Numbered from the stretch's first letter, positions 32,529 to 42,186 are shown. The stretch: DNA of 64,000 bases from Faecalibacillus faecis (GCF_003024675.1 NZ_PYLP01000008.1:1-64000); one strand, 5' to 3'. Numbers and translations are program-made. The notes: generated by a model from the letters alone, not told the origin.

Positions 32529-33980
32529 TTAAGCATCTGAACGTGCAAAGGCATTTTTCATAGAATGACTTAATTCATTTAAAACAAGGCTTAAAGTCTT
32601 TGATGTTTCTTTCTTTAACATATCCGCAATTTTTTGATTAGCTTCATGTTTAAGTATCATTTGTTTTGTTGAATCTTTTTCTTTTTGAAGAAGTTGGTCA
32701 TATTCAAAAAGAATTTGATGTCCTTTTGACATCACATTTCTTTGATACCTTTCAATATGTATTGCTGAGTGACGATAAGAAGCATCTGCCATGGCAGCGA
32801 TTAAACGACTTGACCAATAGAAATTATCGGTTGATACTTCAGCAGTTGTATTAGAAAGATAATCAGGTGTTTCATTGATTGCTCCATAAAATGGAACAAG
32901 GGCATTAAAGACGTTTGATGCATAAGCAATCCATTCGATTGCTTGGAATTCTTGAGGCATATAAGGTCTTAATTGTATCACAGAAACGAAGTCATTACGA
33001 TTGATTCCAATTGGACGATACATTCCTTTTTTAGAAAGGTCTCCATGGTTTTTATAAGGATCATAGTCTGTTCCTTGGAAATGTGAAGATAATACGTATT
33101 TGACATCTTCAATTGTAATTTTCTTTTCTGGTTTTAATGACCAAGGAATATCATCATCTTCAGGATGATGATCAAAAGTATGTGGATTTAAATATTTTTC
33201 AATAATCCAAGCACGAGGTGTATTATAGATATGATCAGAATCATCATGACTTCCAAAAATATCGCGTGCATTAAAACCACCATCAAAAGAAACATTTAAA
33301 TGATGAAGATCAATAAATTCTTGTAGATCTTTAGAACACATATGATTTTCTTGTTTTCCTAGAGCATCTTCTAGATCAAATTCATCAATACCAAATTGAT
33401 TTGGCATCACAACATAGAAATCATCAGGAACTCTTTTAGCTATCCAATGATGTCCACCAATTGTTTCTAACCACCATATTTCATTGACATCTTGAAATGC
33501 AATTCCATTCATTTCATAAGTCCCATATTTTTCAAGTAACATTCCAAGTCTTTCTACACCTTCACGGGCACTATGAATATAAGGTAAGACAATATAGACA
33601 ATGTCTTCTTCACCAATGCCTCCTGGAATATCATTTTCTTCATCATATTCGACAAGTGGATCTGCACCTAGAACACGAGGGTTGGAAGTAATCGTTTCAG
33701 TGGCAGTCATTGCGATATTTTCTTCATTGATTCCACTTGCAGCCCAGATTCCTTTTCCTTTTACAGCGTTTGGCATAGCTGTATATTTTAAGGGATTATC
33801 AGGTAAATCTATTTCTAGATTTGAAAGAACAGTTTTGTATTTTCTTTGTTGTTGATGTGGTTCTATAACCACAAATTTTTTTGCGGTAAATCCATTAGCT
33901 CCAGAATCATCATTTCTTGCAATTAATGTTGATCCATCATAAGAAGCATTTTTACCTACAAGTATTGTTGTACACGACAT
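32529..33980 (-). CDS. C69-family dipeptidase (PepD-like)
   Basis: This 483-residue Ntn hydrolase starts MSCTTILVGKNASYDGST; Cys3 would be the nucleophile after removal of the first two residues, as in Lactobacillus PepD enzymes. The IARNDDSG stretch and the internal WWLETIGGHHWIAKRVPDD are family hallmarks. It cleaves a broad range of dipeptides in the cytoplasm. ATG 33980 has AAAGGAG about 10 bases upstream; a TTG at 33989 would add three residues before the propeptide. Single-gene transcript on the minus strand. Confidence 0.93.
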   Translation of the reverse strand: MSCTTILVGKNASYDGSTLIARNDDSGANGFTAKKFVVIEPHQQQRKYKTVLSNLEIDLPDNPLKYTAMPNAVKGKGIWAASGINEENIAMTATETITSNPRVLGADPLVEYDEENDIPGGIGEEDIVYIVLPYIHSAREGVERLGMLLEKYGTYEMNGIAFQDVNEIWWLETIGGHHWIAKRVPDDFYVVMPNQFGIDEFDLEDALGKQENHMCSKDLQEFIDLHHLNVSFDGGFNARDIFGSHDDSDHIYNTPRAWIIEKYLNPHTFDHHPEDDDIPWSLKPEKKITIEDVKYVLSSHFQGTDYDPYKNHGDLSKKGMYRPIGINRNDFVSVIQLRPYMPQEFQAIEWIAYASNVFNALVPFYGAINETPDYLSNTTAEVSTDNFYWSSRLIAAMADASYRHSAIHIERYQRNVMSKGHQILFEYDQLLQKEKDSTKQMILKHEANQKIADMLKKETSKTLSLVLNELSHSMKNAFARSDA

Positions 33981-34031
33981 AATTTTCAACTCCTTTTTTA
34001 TTTCATTATAGGCTTTTTTTACAAAAAGAAA

Positions 34032-34053
34032 AGTAGAAGATTATTCTTCTACT
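34032..34053 (-). terminator. Terminator of the PAS-GGDEF gene
   Basis: AGTAGAAGA/TCTTCTACT nine-pair stem with a four-base loop; on the minus strand followed by TTTCTTTTTG. It overlaps the last codons of the gene. Confidence 0.85.
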
Positions 34054-35651
34054 TGATAGTGAATTGTAAAACGATGTTGACCATTATTTTTAGATTGATA
34101 AAGGGCTTCATCAGCAAATTCAAAGGCATGATCAAAAAGTGTATCATGGTCAAAAAGATAGACTCCTAAACTTAAAGAAAATGGAACGTCTTGATGATCA
34201 AGTGTAATTTCATCTAAACAATTCAAGAGTTCTTCACAATGATGTTGAATTTGTATTTTATCTGTTTCTTTAATAAAAATGATAAATTCATCACCACCCA
34301 TCCGAATGACGATATCATCATTTGCACTGTGAACAAGTAAATATTTAGCTAACGAAACAAGTAATTCATTTCCTATAAGATGTCCAAAAGTATCGTTAAC
34401 ACTTTTAAAATGATCAACATCTAAAACAATAAGCGCATGTTTGTTTGACGGAAAGTTCTTTATATAATCATTCGCTAAATATTTTCCAGCTTCCAAATTA
34501 TAAAGATGTGTTAATGAATCTCTTTGAATTTTTTGTTTAAGCATATTTTGTTTATGCCAGTTTTCTGTAATATCTGATGCTGTTGCTAAAACAATTTCTG
34601 GTTCATCATTTGAATTATAAATGACAGTTGATTCTAAAGTCTTTACACAATAATTCTTTGAATTACGATAGAATTCACGATAAGTAACAGGTCCTTTTAT
34701 TTTTTGAGTAAATAAATCAACTATTTTATGACGATCTTCTTTAAAAACTGTAGTACGATCTGAATCTACATATTCTAAATAATGGTCATAGACTCTTTTC
34801 TTTGATTCATCTAAAATATCGATAATCATTTTATCTTCTTGAATATGATATTCAAGAATAGAAATAGCATTATCTTTTAAGACCATTTCATATTTTTCTT
34901 TTTCTACAATTGAATTAAGTTCACGATCTTTAATAGCTGAAATATCAGTAATAAAACATTGAACAGTGAGGTATTTTTCATTATTAAAAACATATTGCCC
35001 TTGATCATATATCCATAAATAAGAACCATCATTTTTACGAATACGGTATTCTAATTGATGAGTTGGAGAAGTAGACATATTTTTTGTCAATGTTTCTTTA
35101 ACTTCTTTAAAATCTTTTTTATGGATACAGTTTGACCAGTGGTGTTGACAATCCTTTAAGAATTCTTCTTTATTGCAATAATGTAAAAGATTTAGAAGAT
35201 TATCATTAATATCTACAATTGTAAAATCATTATCAAGTTTAAAAGAACAAGAAGCAAGAACATAAGGGGCAGGTTCTAAATTCTTTTGTATTGAAGCGAT
35301 AGATGTATGTAAAACTTCTACTTTATGATTTTTAAAAATAAGTGTATAAAAATATTTTGTTTTTGTATGGTAGCTTTGCATATTTAAATAAAATGATCCT
35401 TCTATTATACTTACAACATCGTTTTCATAGACAATTGTTGAGGTAATATCTTCAATATTAAATGAAAAATCATTATCTTTATATTGTTGGATATGCTCTA
35501 GAATATCTTGGTAAGTTAATATATTTTCTGTATATAATCCCATTGCTTTAATGCTTTTTGAAAGATAGGGAATAATAACATTTATATCTTGATTGTTAAA
35601 TATACAGTTTATTATCTTTTTTGCGAGTTCAATATAATTTTCTTTTTCCAT
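34041..35651 (-). CDS. PAS-GGDEF diguanylate cyclase
   Basis: This soluble 536-residue protein has an N-terminal SnoaL-like or PAS-like region (about 1-125) and PAS domains (about 140-250, with the PAC pattern EYRIRKNDGSYLWIYDQGQYV, and about 255-370). The C-terminal GGDEF domain has RDSLTHLYNLEAGKYL, DHFKSVNDTFGHLIGNELL and the active site MGGDEFIIF. It should make cyclic di-GMP from GTP in response to a signal sensed by the PAS domains. No RxxD inhibitory site is obvious. ATG 35651 has AAAGGGAG upstream; a frame to 35681 exists but lacks a site. Confidence 0.9.
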   Translation of the reverse strand: MEKENYIELAKKIINCIFNNQDINVIIPYLSKSIKAMGLYTENILTYQDILEHIQQYKDNDFSFNIEDITSTIVYENDVVSIIEGSFYLNMQSYHTKTKYFYTLIFKNHKVEVLHTSIASIQKNLEPAPYVLASCSFKLDNDFTIVDINDNLLNLLHYCNKEEFLKDCQHHWSNCIHKKDFKEVKETLTKNMSTSPTHQLEYRIRKNDGSYLWIYDQGQYVFNNEKYLTVQCFITDISAIKDRELNSIVEKEKYEMVLKDNAISILEYHIQEDKMIIDILDESKKRVYDHYLEYVDSDRTTVFKEDRHKIVDLFTQKIKGPVTYREFYRNSKNYCVKTLESTVIYNSNDEPEIVLATASDITENWHKQNMLKQKIQRDSLTHLYNLEAGKYLANDYIKNFPSNKHALIVLDVDHFKSVNDTFGHLIGNELLVSLAKYLLVHSANDDIVIRMGGDEFIIFIKETDKIQIQHHCEELLNCLDEITLDHQDVPFSLSLGVYLFDHDTLFDHAFEFADEALYQSKNNGQHRFTIHYQVEE

Positions 35652-35700
35652 AGATAAGGCTCCCTTTAAAAAATTATACAATATGTTTCTTTGGTTTTGT

Positions 35701-35743
35701 TAAAAAATAAAAAGAATGCTTCAAATTAAATTTTGAAGCATTC
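35701..35743 (-). terminator. Terminator of the 883-residue penicillin-binding protein gene
   Basis: GAATGCTTCAAA/TTTGAAGCATTC twelve-pair stem with a six-base loop; on the minus strand it is followed by TTTTTATTTTTTA. Confidence 0.88.
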
Positions 35744-35748
35744 CTCTT

Positions 35749-38400
35749 TTATTGCACTGTAAAATGAATTGTTTTTTCAACTGTACTTGTTCCGTTTGAT
35801 TCGCTCATTTTAATAGCATAACTATTTCCAGAGGTTAGATTAGAAATGGTAGCACTATTTTGATTGATTGAGGAAATAATAGTGCCATTACTATCTAATA
35901 AAGTAATAGAACATGTGTTACTTTCACTTTGTAATTGAATATTTACTTGTAAAGAAGAATTATGAATGGTTGAGCCATCATAGACATCTCCTTGTTCATT
36001 TTTAATGACAGCATTTAAAGAATTTAATTGTAATTGGATTTCTTTTTCAATTTTATTAGATGTCTTATCTCTTGCTTTTTCATAATTATAATATCCTGTA
36101 ACTTTCACGTTTTGATTTACAGTATAATTAATAGTTCCCGTAGGTGATGAAAAACTTTCTTGATGAACTATTTGACCGTTATTATCAGTGACGATGACGG
36201 TATATTGAACTTTTCCAAAAAGTTTTGTTGATTCTGTAGCGTTTTCATCACTTGTCGCATTTTCTGGTGAATAAGGCGTAAATTGATAATTAATTTTATT
36301 TTCACTATTTAGTGAAATATCAAATGAACTAAGCTGATTTAAATTATAAGCATCACTATCTAATTTATTACTTGGTACAGTTCCTTTTTTAAACCATGCT
36401 GTGATGACAGTGTCTTCACTTGCTCCTTCTGTCGGTAAAACATAAGGGTAAATTCCTTTCATAATTGTTGCTTGTTCCACGTCATCAGGTTGACTTGGAT
36501 AAGATTTACCTGTCCCTTTATTTTCCAAATGCTTCAATAAAGTTTGCACAACCTTACCAGGATAGGCCTTATAAGTACTTGTCGTTTTTCCTTTATCAAT
36601 ACCTTCTTTTGCAAATCCCATCCATACGGAACAAATATATTCACTTGAATAAGCTGACATCCATAAGTCACGGCTTTTTCCTGCCATACCTTTCCCTTTT
36701 TTAGAATCCCAGTTTGATGTTCCAGTTTTAGCACCAACGTTAGAAAGACCGGAAAGATAGGCATAATTACCACTACCATTTTTAGTGTAATCAAGCATGG
36801 TTTCTCTTACCATAAAGGCACTCGCTTTAGAATAAGCACTTTGTTTAATGTTATCTTGAATTTCCTGATCAATTTTATAAACTTTACCTGTTTGAACGAC
36901 TTCAATATAGTTGATTGTATGGCTTTCAACATATTGGCCATTATTAGAAATAGTTGCATAGGCACTTGCCATTTCTAAAGGAGAAATCCCATTTGTCCAT
37001 CCTCCAATAGCACTTGCAAGTCCAATGGATTCGCCATCCATATTGATACCAATGGATTCCATTGCTGATTTTATTTTTTTATTACCAACTTTTTGTTCGA
37101 CTTCATCAAAAGTTTTGATAGCAGGAATATTCCATGAATTTTCAAGGGCATTTGAAACAGTGACCATTCCATGGAATTTACGATCCCAGTTTTTAAACTT
37201 ACCACCATAAGCATCATCATCCATAATAGAATGTCCCGTACACCAATCTAAATATTCAAAAGCAAGACCATAATCTAAAAATGGTTTTACTGATGAACCA
37301 GGTTGTTGTTTTGTTGTCGCAAAGTTAAGGTTACCGTAAGAATAATTACGACCACCAATAAGAGCAACGACACGTCCATCTTGACTTGATTGAATGGCAC
37401 CTCCCATACGCATATCTTCATCGCTATAATCATACTTTTCGCCATTTCCAATAGCAGTGGCAAGTTCTTGTGTTTCTTTATCACAATAAGTGTAAATATT
37501 CATTTGAACTTCTTTTGGATCAAGTCCTGTACGATTTTTGACTTCTTCAGTGACAAGATCAACGTAAGCTGCAAGTGACGAATTATTTGTACTAGGTGTT
37601 GCTAAAGTGTTTTCAATTTTTACTTTTTTTGCTTCATCACATTCTTCTTGAGTAATATAGCCATGTGTTACCATTAAATTTAAAATACGGTTACGTCTTG
37701 TTGTTGCTTTGTCTAAGCAATAATAAGGATCAAAATTATAAGGTGAATTTAAACTTCCAGCAAGCATGGCAGCTTCGGGAAGAGTTATTTCACTTACATC
37801 TTTGTTAAAGTAATAACGACAGGCAGCAGAAATACCAATTGAATTTGTACTTCTACCAAAGTAAATTTTATTTAAATAAAGTGTTAATATTTCTTCTTTA
37901 CTTAATTGTTTATCTGCTTGAATTGCTAGAAAGATTTCTGAAAGTTTTCTTGTATATGTTTTTTCTGCGTTAGGAAAATAAGTTTTTTTAATCAATTGTT
38001 GAGTGATTGTTGAACCACCGCCACGAATATGTCCCGCTGCTAAGTTAGTAATAGCTGCTTTTGCAATACGTGGTAAGTCAAAACCATCATGTTCAAAAAA
38101 ACGCGAATCTTCAGCAGCAACAACGGCATCGACTAAAACTTGAGGTAAATCCTCATAAGTGATATTTTCTCTTGTTCCATTTTCTTCACTACCGTAAGTA
38201 TAAATGGCTTCACCATTTTTATCATACATAACACTCGCACCAGAAGATAGCAATTTTTTAGCATCGAAAGCTTCTGTATCTTTATAAATTCCATATCCTA
38301 AAAAACCTATTCCTCCGACAACAAGTAATGAAAAAATGATAATACAAGTAATAACAATTCTTTTTTTATTGAGTTGTTTCATTATTTTATTTGCAGGCAT
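35749..38400 (-). CDS. Class A penicillin-binding protein (PBP1a-like) with extracellular beta-rich tail
   Basis: This 883-residue protein has a short cytoplasmic N-terminus, one membrane segment (about 17-38), and a GT51 glycosyltransferase domain with catalytic Glu97 in AAEDSRFFEHDGFD and GGSTITQQLIKKTYF. A transpeptidase domain follows, with the SxxK motif in QQPGSSVKPF, the SxN motif in NSWN and GAKTGTSNWD. After about residue 640 comes a 240-residue Thr/Ser/Asn-rich tail with fibronectin-like strands. It polymerises and cross-links peptidoglycan. It is a close paralogue of the next gene upstream and has its own promoter. Ribosome site GGAGGAAT before ATG 38400. Confidence 0.93.
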   Translation of the reverse strand: MPANKIMKQLNKKRIVITCIIIFSLLVVGGIGFLGYGIYKDTEAFDAKKLLSSGASVMYDKNGEAIYTYGSEENGTRENITYEDLPQVLVDAVVAAEDSRFFEHDGFDLPRIAKAAITNLAAGHIRGGGSTITQQLIKKTYFPNAEKTYTRKLSEIFLAIQADKQLSKEEILTLYLNKIYFGRSTNSIGISAACRYYFNKDVSEITLPEAAMLAGSLNSPYNFDPYYCLDKATTRRNRILNLMVTHGYITQEECDEAKKVKIENTLATPSTNNSSLAAYVDLVTEEVKNRTGLDPKEVQMNIYTYCDKETQELATAIGNGEKYDYSDEDMRMGGAIQSSQDGRVVALIGGRNYSYGNLNFATTKQQPGSSVKPFLDYGLAFEYLDWCTGHSIMDDDAYGGKFKNWDRKFHGMVTVSNALENSWNIPAIKTFDEVEQKVGNKKIKSAMESIGINMDGESIGLASAIGGWTNGISPLEMASAYATISNNGQYVESHTINYIEVVQTGKVYKIDQEIQDNIKQSAYSKASAFMVRETMLDYTKNGSGNYAYLSGLSNVGAKTGTSNWDSKKGKGMAGKSRDLWMSAYSSEYICSVWMGFAKEGIDKGKTTSTYKAYPGKVVQTLLKHLENKGTGKSYPSQPDDVEQATIMKGIYPYVLPTEGASEDTVITAWFKKGTVPSNKLDSDAYNLNQLSSFDISLNSENKINYQFTPYSPENATSDENATESTKLFGKVQYTVIVTDNNGQIVHQESFSSPTGTINYTVNQNVKVTGYYNYEKARDKTSNKIEKEIQLQLNSLNAVIKNEQGDVYDGSTIHNSSLQVNIQLQSESNTCSITLLDSNGTIISSINQNSATISNLTSGNSYAIKMSESNGTSTVEKTIHFTVQ

Positions 38401-38432
38401 AATATTCCTCCAATCTTATTTGTACTAGAATA

Positions 38433-38462
38433 AGTATACCTTATTTTAATTCATAAAAGCAA
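38433..38462 (-). promoter_or_regulatory. Promoter of the 883-residue penicillin-binding protein gene
   Basis: On the minus strand TTGCTT (38457-38462) and TATACT (38433-38438) are 18 bp apart, 33 bases upstream of the start codon and just after the upstream gene's terminator. Confidence 0.6.
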
Positions 38463-38467
38463 ATCTA

Positions 38468-38497
38468 TAAAAAAGGAAATAGAGAATTTCTATTTCC
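38468..38497 (-). terminator. Terminator of the recU/PBP operon
   Basis: GGAAATAGA/TCTATTTCC nine-pair stem with a five-base loop, followed on the minus strand by TTTTTT. Confidence 0.85.
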
Positions 38498-38500
38498 AAG

Positions 38501-40765
38501 TTATTGATTTGTATTTTGTGAGGTATCAGGTGTTGTTGAACTATCTTGATTTCCCTGACTGCCAGTACCTTGATCTGTAGTTCCTTGATCTGTAGTTCCT
38601 TGATTTGTAGTACCTTGATCTGTAGTTCCTTGCTCACTGTTTCCTTGATCACTAGTACCTTGATTTTGGGAACTTTGATCTGTATTTCCTTGATCCGTAG
38701 TTCCTTGATTACCAGTATCTTGACTTGTTGTATCATCTGTATTTTCAGTCGTTTGTTCCTCTGTTGCTTCTTCAGTTGTTTCACTTGCATGATGACTATG
38801 AGATGTTCCTTTTTTATAATATTCATTACCATCTTTAATAACTGTAGAAGGTTGTTCTGGATAAATCTTATTAGAATCATTTTTTTGTAAATGCTTTAAC
38901 AACATTTGAACAACTTTTCCAGGATAAGCTTTATAACGACTTGTTGTCTTTCCTTTATCGATACCAGTTTTATCAAATCCCATCCATACCGAGCATACAT
39001 AGTCAGGTGTATAAGCTGTCATCCATAAATCACGGCTTTTTCCACCCATACCATTTCCTTTGCTTGAAGCCCAGTTTGAAGTCCCTGTTTTAGCACCAAC
39101 ATTATCAATACCTGATAGATAAGCGTAGTTCCCACTACCGTTTTTTGTATAATCAAGCATGACTTCACGAACCATAAAGGCACTTGCTTTCGAATAATCA
39201 CTTTGTTTTGCTTCGTCTTGAATGTCTTCATCAACGTTGTAAACTCTTCCCGTTTGAACAATTTCAATATAATTAATTGTATGACTTTCTGTATAAAGAC
39301 CATTATTAGAAATTGTTGCATAGGTACTTGCCATTTCTAAAGGAGAGATACCTGTTGTCCAACCACCGATGGCATAAGAAAGGTTTGCTGGATCTTTTTG
39401 CTTAGACATGTCAATACCAAGGGATTCCATCGCTGAAACAACTCCGGATTTACCAATTTTCTTTGTAACTTCTTCATAAGTTTTAATGGCAGGAATGTTC
39501 CATGAATTTTCTAATGCAGAAGTTACAGATACTGTACCATGGAATTTTCTGTCCCAGTTTTTAGGTTTGAAGTTTCCTTTTGAATAAGGTTCATCAACGA
39601 TTGTTTGACCAGTGCACCAATCAAGATTTTCAAAAGCAAGACCATAATCTAAGAATGGTTTTACGGAAGAACCTGGTTGTTGTTTCGCTGTGGCAAAGTT
39701 TAAAAGTCCGTAAGAATAATTACGTCCACCAATAATGGCAACAATTCGGCCATCCTGACTTGATTGAATAGCACCACCCATACGCATATCTTCATCACTA
39801 TAATCATATTTATCACCGTTAGCAATAGCTGTAGCAAGTTCTTGAGTGTCTTTATCACAATAAGTGTAAATGTTCATTTGAACTTCTTTTGGATCAAGTC
39901 CTGTACGTTCTTTAACTTCTTCAGTAACAAGGTCAACATAGGCTGCAAGAGTCGAATTATTGCTTGTTGAAGAAGAAGTACATAAAGTATTTTCAATTTT
40001 TACTTGTTTTGCTTGGTCACATTCTTCTTGGGTAATATAACCATGGACAACCATTAAGTTTAAAATGGTATTACGACGATTTGTTGCTTTATCTAAACAA
40101 TAATAAGGATCATAGTTATAAGGTGAATTCAAGCTTCCTGCAAGCAGTGCTGCTTCGGGAAGAGTAAGTTCACTGACATCTTTATTAAAATAGTATTTAC
40201 ATGCAGCAGCAATCCCAATTGAACGAGTACTTCTACCAAAATAAATTTTATTAAGATAAAGTGTTAATATTTCTTCTTTACTTAATTGTTTATCTGCTTG
40301 AATTGCTAGAAAGACTTCTGAAAGTTTTCTTGTATATGTTTTTTCAGCGTTTGGAAAATAAGTCTTTTTGATTAATTGTTGAGTGATTGTTGATCCACCT
40401 TGTCTACCACCAGTTGCTAAATTGGAAATAGCAGCTTTAGCGATACGTGGTAAATCGAAACCATTGTGCTCAAAGAAACGAGAATCTTCAGCAGCGATGA
40501 CAGCATCGACTAAAACTTGTGGAAGATCATCGTATGTGATATTTTCTCGCGTTCCATTTTCATCACTACCATAGGTATACATAACCTCGCCATTACTATC
40601 ATACATGACACTTGCACCAGAGGATAAAAGCTTATCGGCATCGAAAGCTTCTGTATCCTTATAAATATTAAATCCTAAAACACCAGCTAAAACAATAGCA
40701 CTAGCTAATGCAATTGTTCCTATAATACGAATAGGTTTTAATTTTTTTAAAGTTCTTGTTTTCAT
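38501..40765 (-). CDS. Class A penicillin-binding protein (PBP1a-like, PonA) with pentapeptide-repeat tail
   Basis: This 754-residue protein has one membrane segment (about 14-34), and a GT51 domain with catalytic Glu93 in AAEDSRFFEHNGFD. The transpeptidase domain has SSVKPF, NSWN and GAKTGTSNW motifs. It ends in a low-complexity tail with ten GTTDQ-type repeats. The start codon overlaps the recU stop (ATGA), as in the recU-ponA pair of Bacillus, so this is the ancestral-position copy. The paralogue downstream shares long stretches in both catalytic domains. The Gln/Thr/Gly-rich tail could span or bind the cell wall; that is inference. Confidence 0.94.
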   Translation of the reverse strand: MKTRTLKKLKPIRIIGTIALASAIVLAGVLGFNIYKDTEAFDADKLLSSGASVMYDSNGEVMYTYGSDENGTRENITYDDLPQVLVDAVIAAEDSRFFEHNGFDLPRIAKAAISNLATGGRQGGSTITQQLIKKTYFPNAEKTYTRKLSEVFLAIQADKQLSKEEILTLYLNKIYFGRSTRSIGIAAACKYYFNKDVSELTLPEAALLAGSLNSPYNYDPYYCLDKATNRRNTILNLMVVHGYITQEECDQAKQVKIENTLCTSSSTSNNSTLAAYVDLVTEEVKERTGLDPKEVQMNIYTYCDKDTQELATAIANGDKYDYSDEDMRMGGAIQSSQDGRIVAIIGGRNYSYGLLNFATAKQQPGSSVKPFLDYGLAFENLDWCTGQTIVDEPYSKGNFKPKNWDRKFHGTVSVTSALENSWNIPAIKTYEEVTKKIGKSGVVSAMESLGIDMSKQKDPANLSYAIGGWTTGISPLEMASTYATISNNGLYTESHTINYIEIVQTGRVYNVDEDIQDEAKQSDYSKASAFMVREVMLDYTKNGSGNYAYLSGIDNVGAKTGTSNWASSKGNGMGGKSRDLWMTAYTPDYVCSVWMGFDKTGIDKGKTTSRYKAYPGKVVQMLLKHLQKNDSNKIYPEQPSTVIKDGNEYYKKGTSHSHHASETTEEATEEQTTENTDDTTSQDTGNQGTTDQGNTDQSSQNQGTSDQGNSEQGTTDQGTTNQGTTDQGTTDQGTGSQGNQDSSTTPDTSQNTNQ
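38555..38704 (-). repeat. 15-bp tandem repeats encoding GTTDQ-type pentapeptides
   Basis: Ten consecutive five-residue units (GTTDQ, GNTDQ, SSQNQ, GTSDQ, GNSEQ, GTTDQ, GTTNQ, GTTDQ, GTTDQ, GTGSQ) occupy residues 688-737 of the 754-residue PBP. Slippage at this locus would change length in steps of five residues without a frameshift. Confidence 0.85.
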
Positions 40766-41349
40766 TTAAATACCTCACAATAATATTGATCAACGATTTC
40801 TAAATAATGAAGTCGTGGAAGATAGCCTGTTCTAATCAAATGTCCATTTTCTTTAATGGTTTCATACTTGAGAGATTTCCGATCATTTTTCCGATAAGCT
40901 TCAACCATAAAAGAAGCATCCAGTAAATAAACTTCATTTACTCGTGTGAAAGCAATAATTAAAAAAGCAATTCCTCCGTGTTTTATAATTCTGTCTAAAT
41001 GATTGATTTGATGTAAAGAAATATTTGTAAAAGGAAAAGAAAATGTTTTGGTTTCTTTTGCTTCAAAATCAATATATCTTCCTTTATAAATCCCATTGTA
41101 GTCTGTTGTTGAAGGTGCTTGGAAGTAGGCTTCCACGATTTTAGCAGCACTTCTTTCTGGATAAGAGACTTTAACGATTTGAATAGGTGTTGGTTTTTTA
41201 TGAATAACTGCTATATCGTTGGCTAAATAATATTGATTTGTAAGATTGATATCTTCTTCTAGATTCATTCCACGATGAGCAGTATCATGTTTACCATCTA
41301 TTTTACGTATATAGGATTGTACTTTTTTCTTATTTGGATAATTAACCAT
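40762..41349 (-). CDS. recU: Holliday junction resolvase RecU
   Basis: This 195-residue nuclease has the RecU pattern: YPERSAAKIVEAYFQAPSTTDYNGIYKGRYIDFEAKET, which carries the metal-binding Asp/Glu-x-Lys residues of the PD-(D/E)XK-like active site. ISLHQINHLDRIIKHGGIAFLIIAF is also present. It cuts Holliday junctions during recombination and chromosome segregation. Length and position ahead of a class A PBP gene match Bacillus recU-ponA. It is divergent from gpsB. Confidence 0.96.
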   Translation of the reverse strand: MVNYPNKKKVQSYIRKIDGKHDTAHRGMNLEEDINLTNQYYLANDIAVIHKKPTPIQIVKVSYPERSAAKIVEAYFQAPSTTDYNGIYKGRYIDFEAKETKTFSFPFTNISLHQINHLDRIIKHGGIAFLIIAFTRVNEVYLLDASFMVEAYRKNDRKSLKYETIKENGHLIRTGYLPRLHYLEIVDQYYCEVFK

Positions 41350-41436
41350 AGAGACCTCTTTTAAATTTTTATAGCAGTATTATAACACATATTTAATTTG
41401 TGATAACAACTCTTTGATAAGAAATTGTTTTTTATC

Positions 41437-41464
41437 TTGAAAAAAGGAAATAAATTGGTACAAT
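41437..41464 (+). promoter_or_regulatory. Promoter of gpsB (and possibly rnpB)
   Basis: TTGAAA at 41437-41442 and TACAAT at 41459-41464, 16-bp spacing, directly before the gpsB ribosome site. Confidence 0.65.
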
Positions 41465-41485
41465 GAGGTAAAGGAGTTGAAAAGC

Positions 41486-41821
41486 ATGGAAAATAAAGTC
41501 GTATTAAGTCCAAAGAAAATTGTTAGTAAAGAATTTAAAGTAGATTTTAAAGGATATAATGCAGATGAAGTTGATCACTTCTTAGATCAAGTTGTCAAAG
41601 ATTACGAGGCTTTTGCAGGATTATTAAATAATTCTTATGATCGTATTGAACAGTTAGAAAGACGTTTAGCTGATCAAAAAGCAATGCTTGCACGATTAGA
41701 AAGAGAAAAAGCTTTACAAGATGATAACTTAAGAGCTTTAGAAGATAATGTGTCATCAAATGTTGATATCTTAAAAAGATTATCATTATTAGAAAAAGCA
41801 GTATTTTCACAAAATAAATAA
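41486..41821 (+). CDS. gpsB: Cell division protein GpsB (DivIVA-like)
   Basis: This 111-residue protein has the DivIVA-type N-terminal domain (SKEFKVDFKGYNADEVDHFLDQVVKDY) and a coiled coil, then a short C-terminal trimerisation helix. GpsB links class A PBPs to the division and elongation machinery, fitting its place beside the recU-PBP genes. ATG 41486 is preferred to the frame start at 41477 because AAAGGAG lies nine bases upstream. The stop codon touches the start of RNase P RNA. Confidence 0.93.
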   Translation: MENKVVLSPKKIVSKEFKVDFKGYNADEVDHFLDQVVKDYEAFAGLLNNSYDRIEQLERRLADQKAMLARLEREKALQDDNLRALEDNVSSNVDILKRLSLLEKAVFSQNK

Positions 41822-42156
41822 CAAATGACAGATAATCGCTGCTTCTTTGAAGTAGAGGAAAGTCCAGGCTGCCACAATCTGCGATGATTGTAGTGTTTGT
41901 GCCTCACGAATCAATAAGTGAGGGTAGTGTAAACTAACGACAGAAGGAAAACCTAAGGGCAACTATGGTAGAACTTCATAAATGGCTCCACAGAGACAAT
42001 TCCATAGGAAACTATGGGTGAAAAGAGGAAAGCTCCGCAAGGCAGAAACCCAAATTTGGTAGGGGAATCTTTAAATCGGAATTGAACGGGATAAAGGACG
42101 TTTCGGCGTAGATAAATGGTTATCATGTACAGAACTTGGCTTATTATCATTTGTTT
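41820..42156 (+). ncRNA. rnpB: RNase P RNA (bacterial type B)
   Basis: The 5' strand of helix P4 (AGAGGAAAGTCC near 41854) and its 3' partner (ACAGAACTTGGCTTA near 42129-42143) are both present. The ends pair as helix P1 (AACAAATGA at 41820-41828 with TCATTTGTT at 42147-42155). Type B features fit the phylum. This ribozyme trims the 5' leader of pre-tRNAs. It lies right after gpsB, the same order as in Bacillus. End points are set by the P1 pairing and are good to a few bases. Confidence 0.95.
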
Positions 42157-42161
42157 ATATA

Positions 42162-42186
42162 AGGCATGGCACCATGTCTTTTTTTT
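42162..42186 (+). terminator. rnpB terminator
   Basis: AGGCATGG/CCATGTCT stem (one G-U) with a tight loop, followed by eight Ts. Confidence 0.85.

Noticed and set aside
38546-38890. Plus-strand frame of 114 residues with regular Ser/Leu/Ile repeats
   Set aside because: It is the antisense reading of the GTTDQ repeat tail of the PBP gene; periodicity comes from the 15-bp repeats.
41595-42150. Minus-strand frames over gpsB and rnpB
   Set aside because: They are antisense to a clear gpsB and to RNase P RNA with both P4 strands and P1 pairing.
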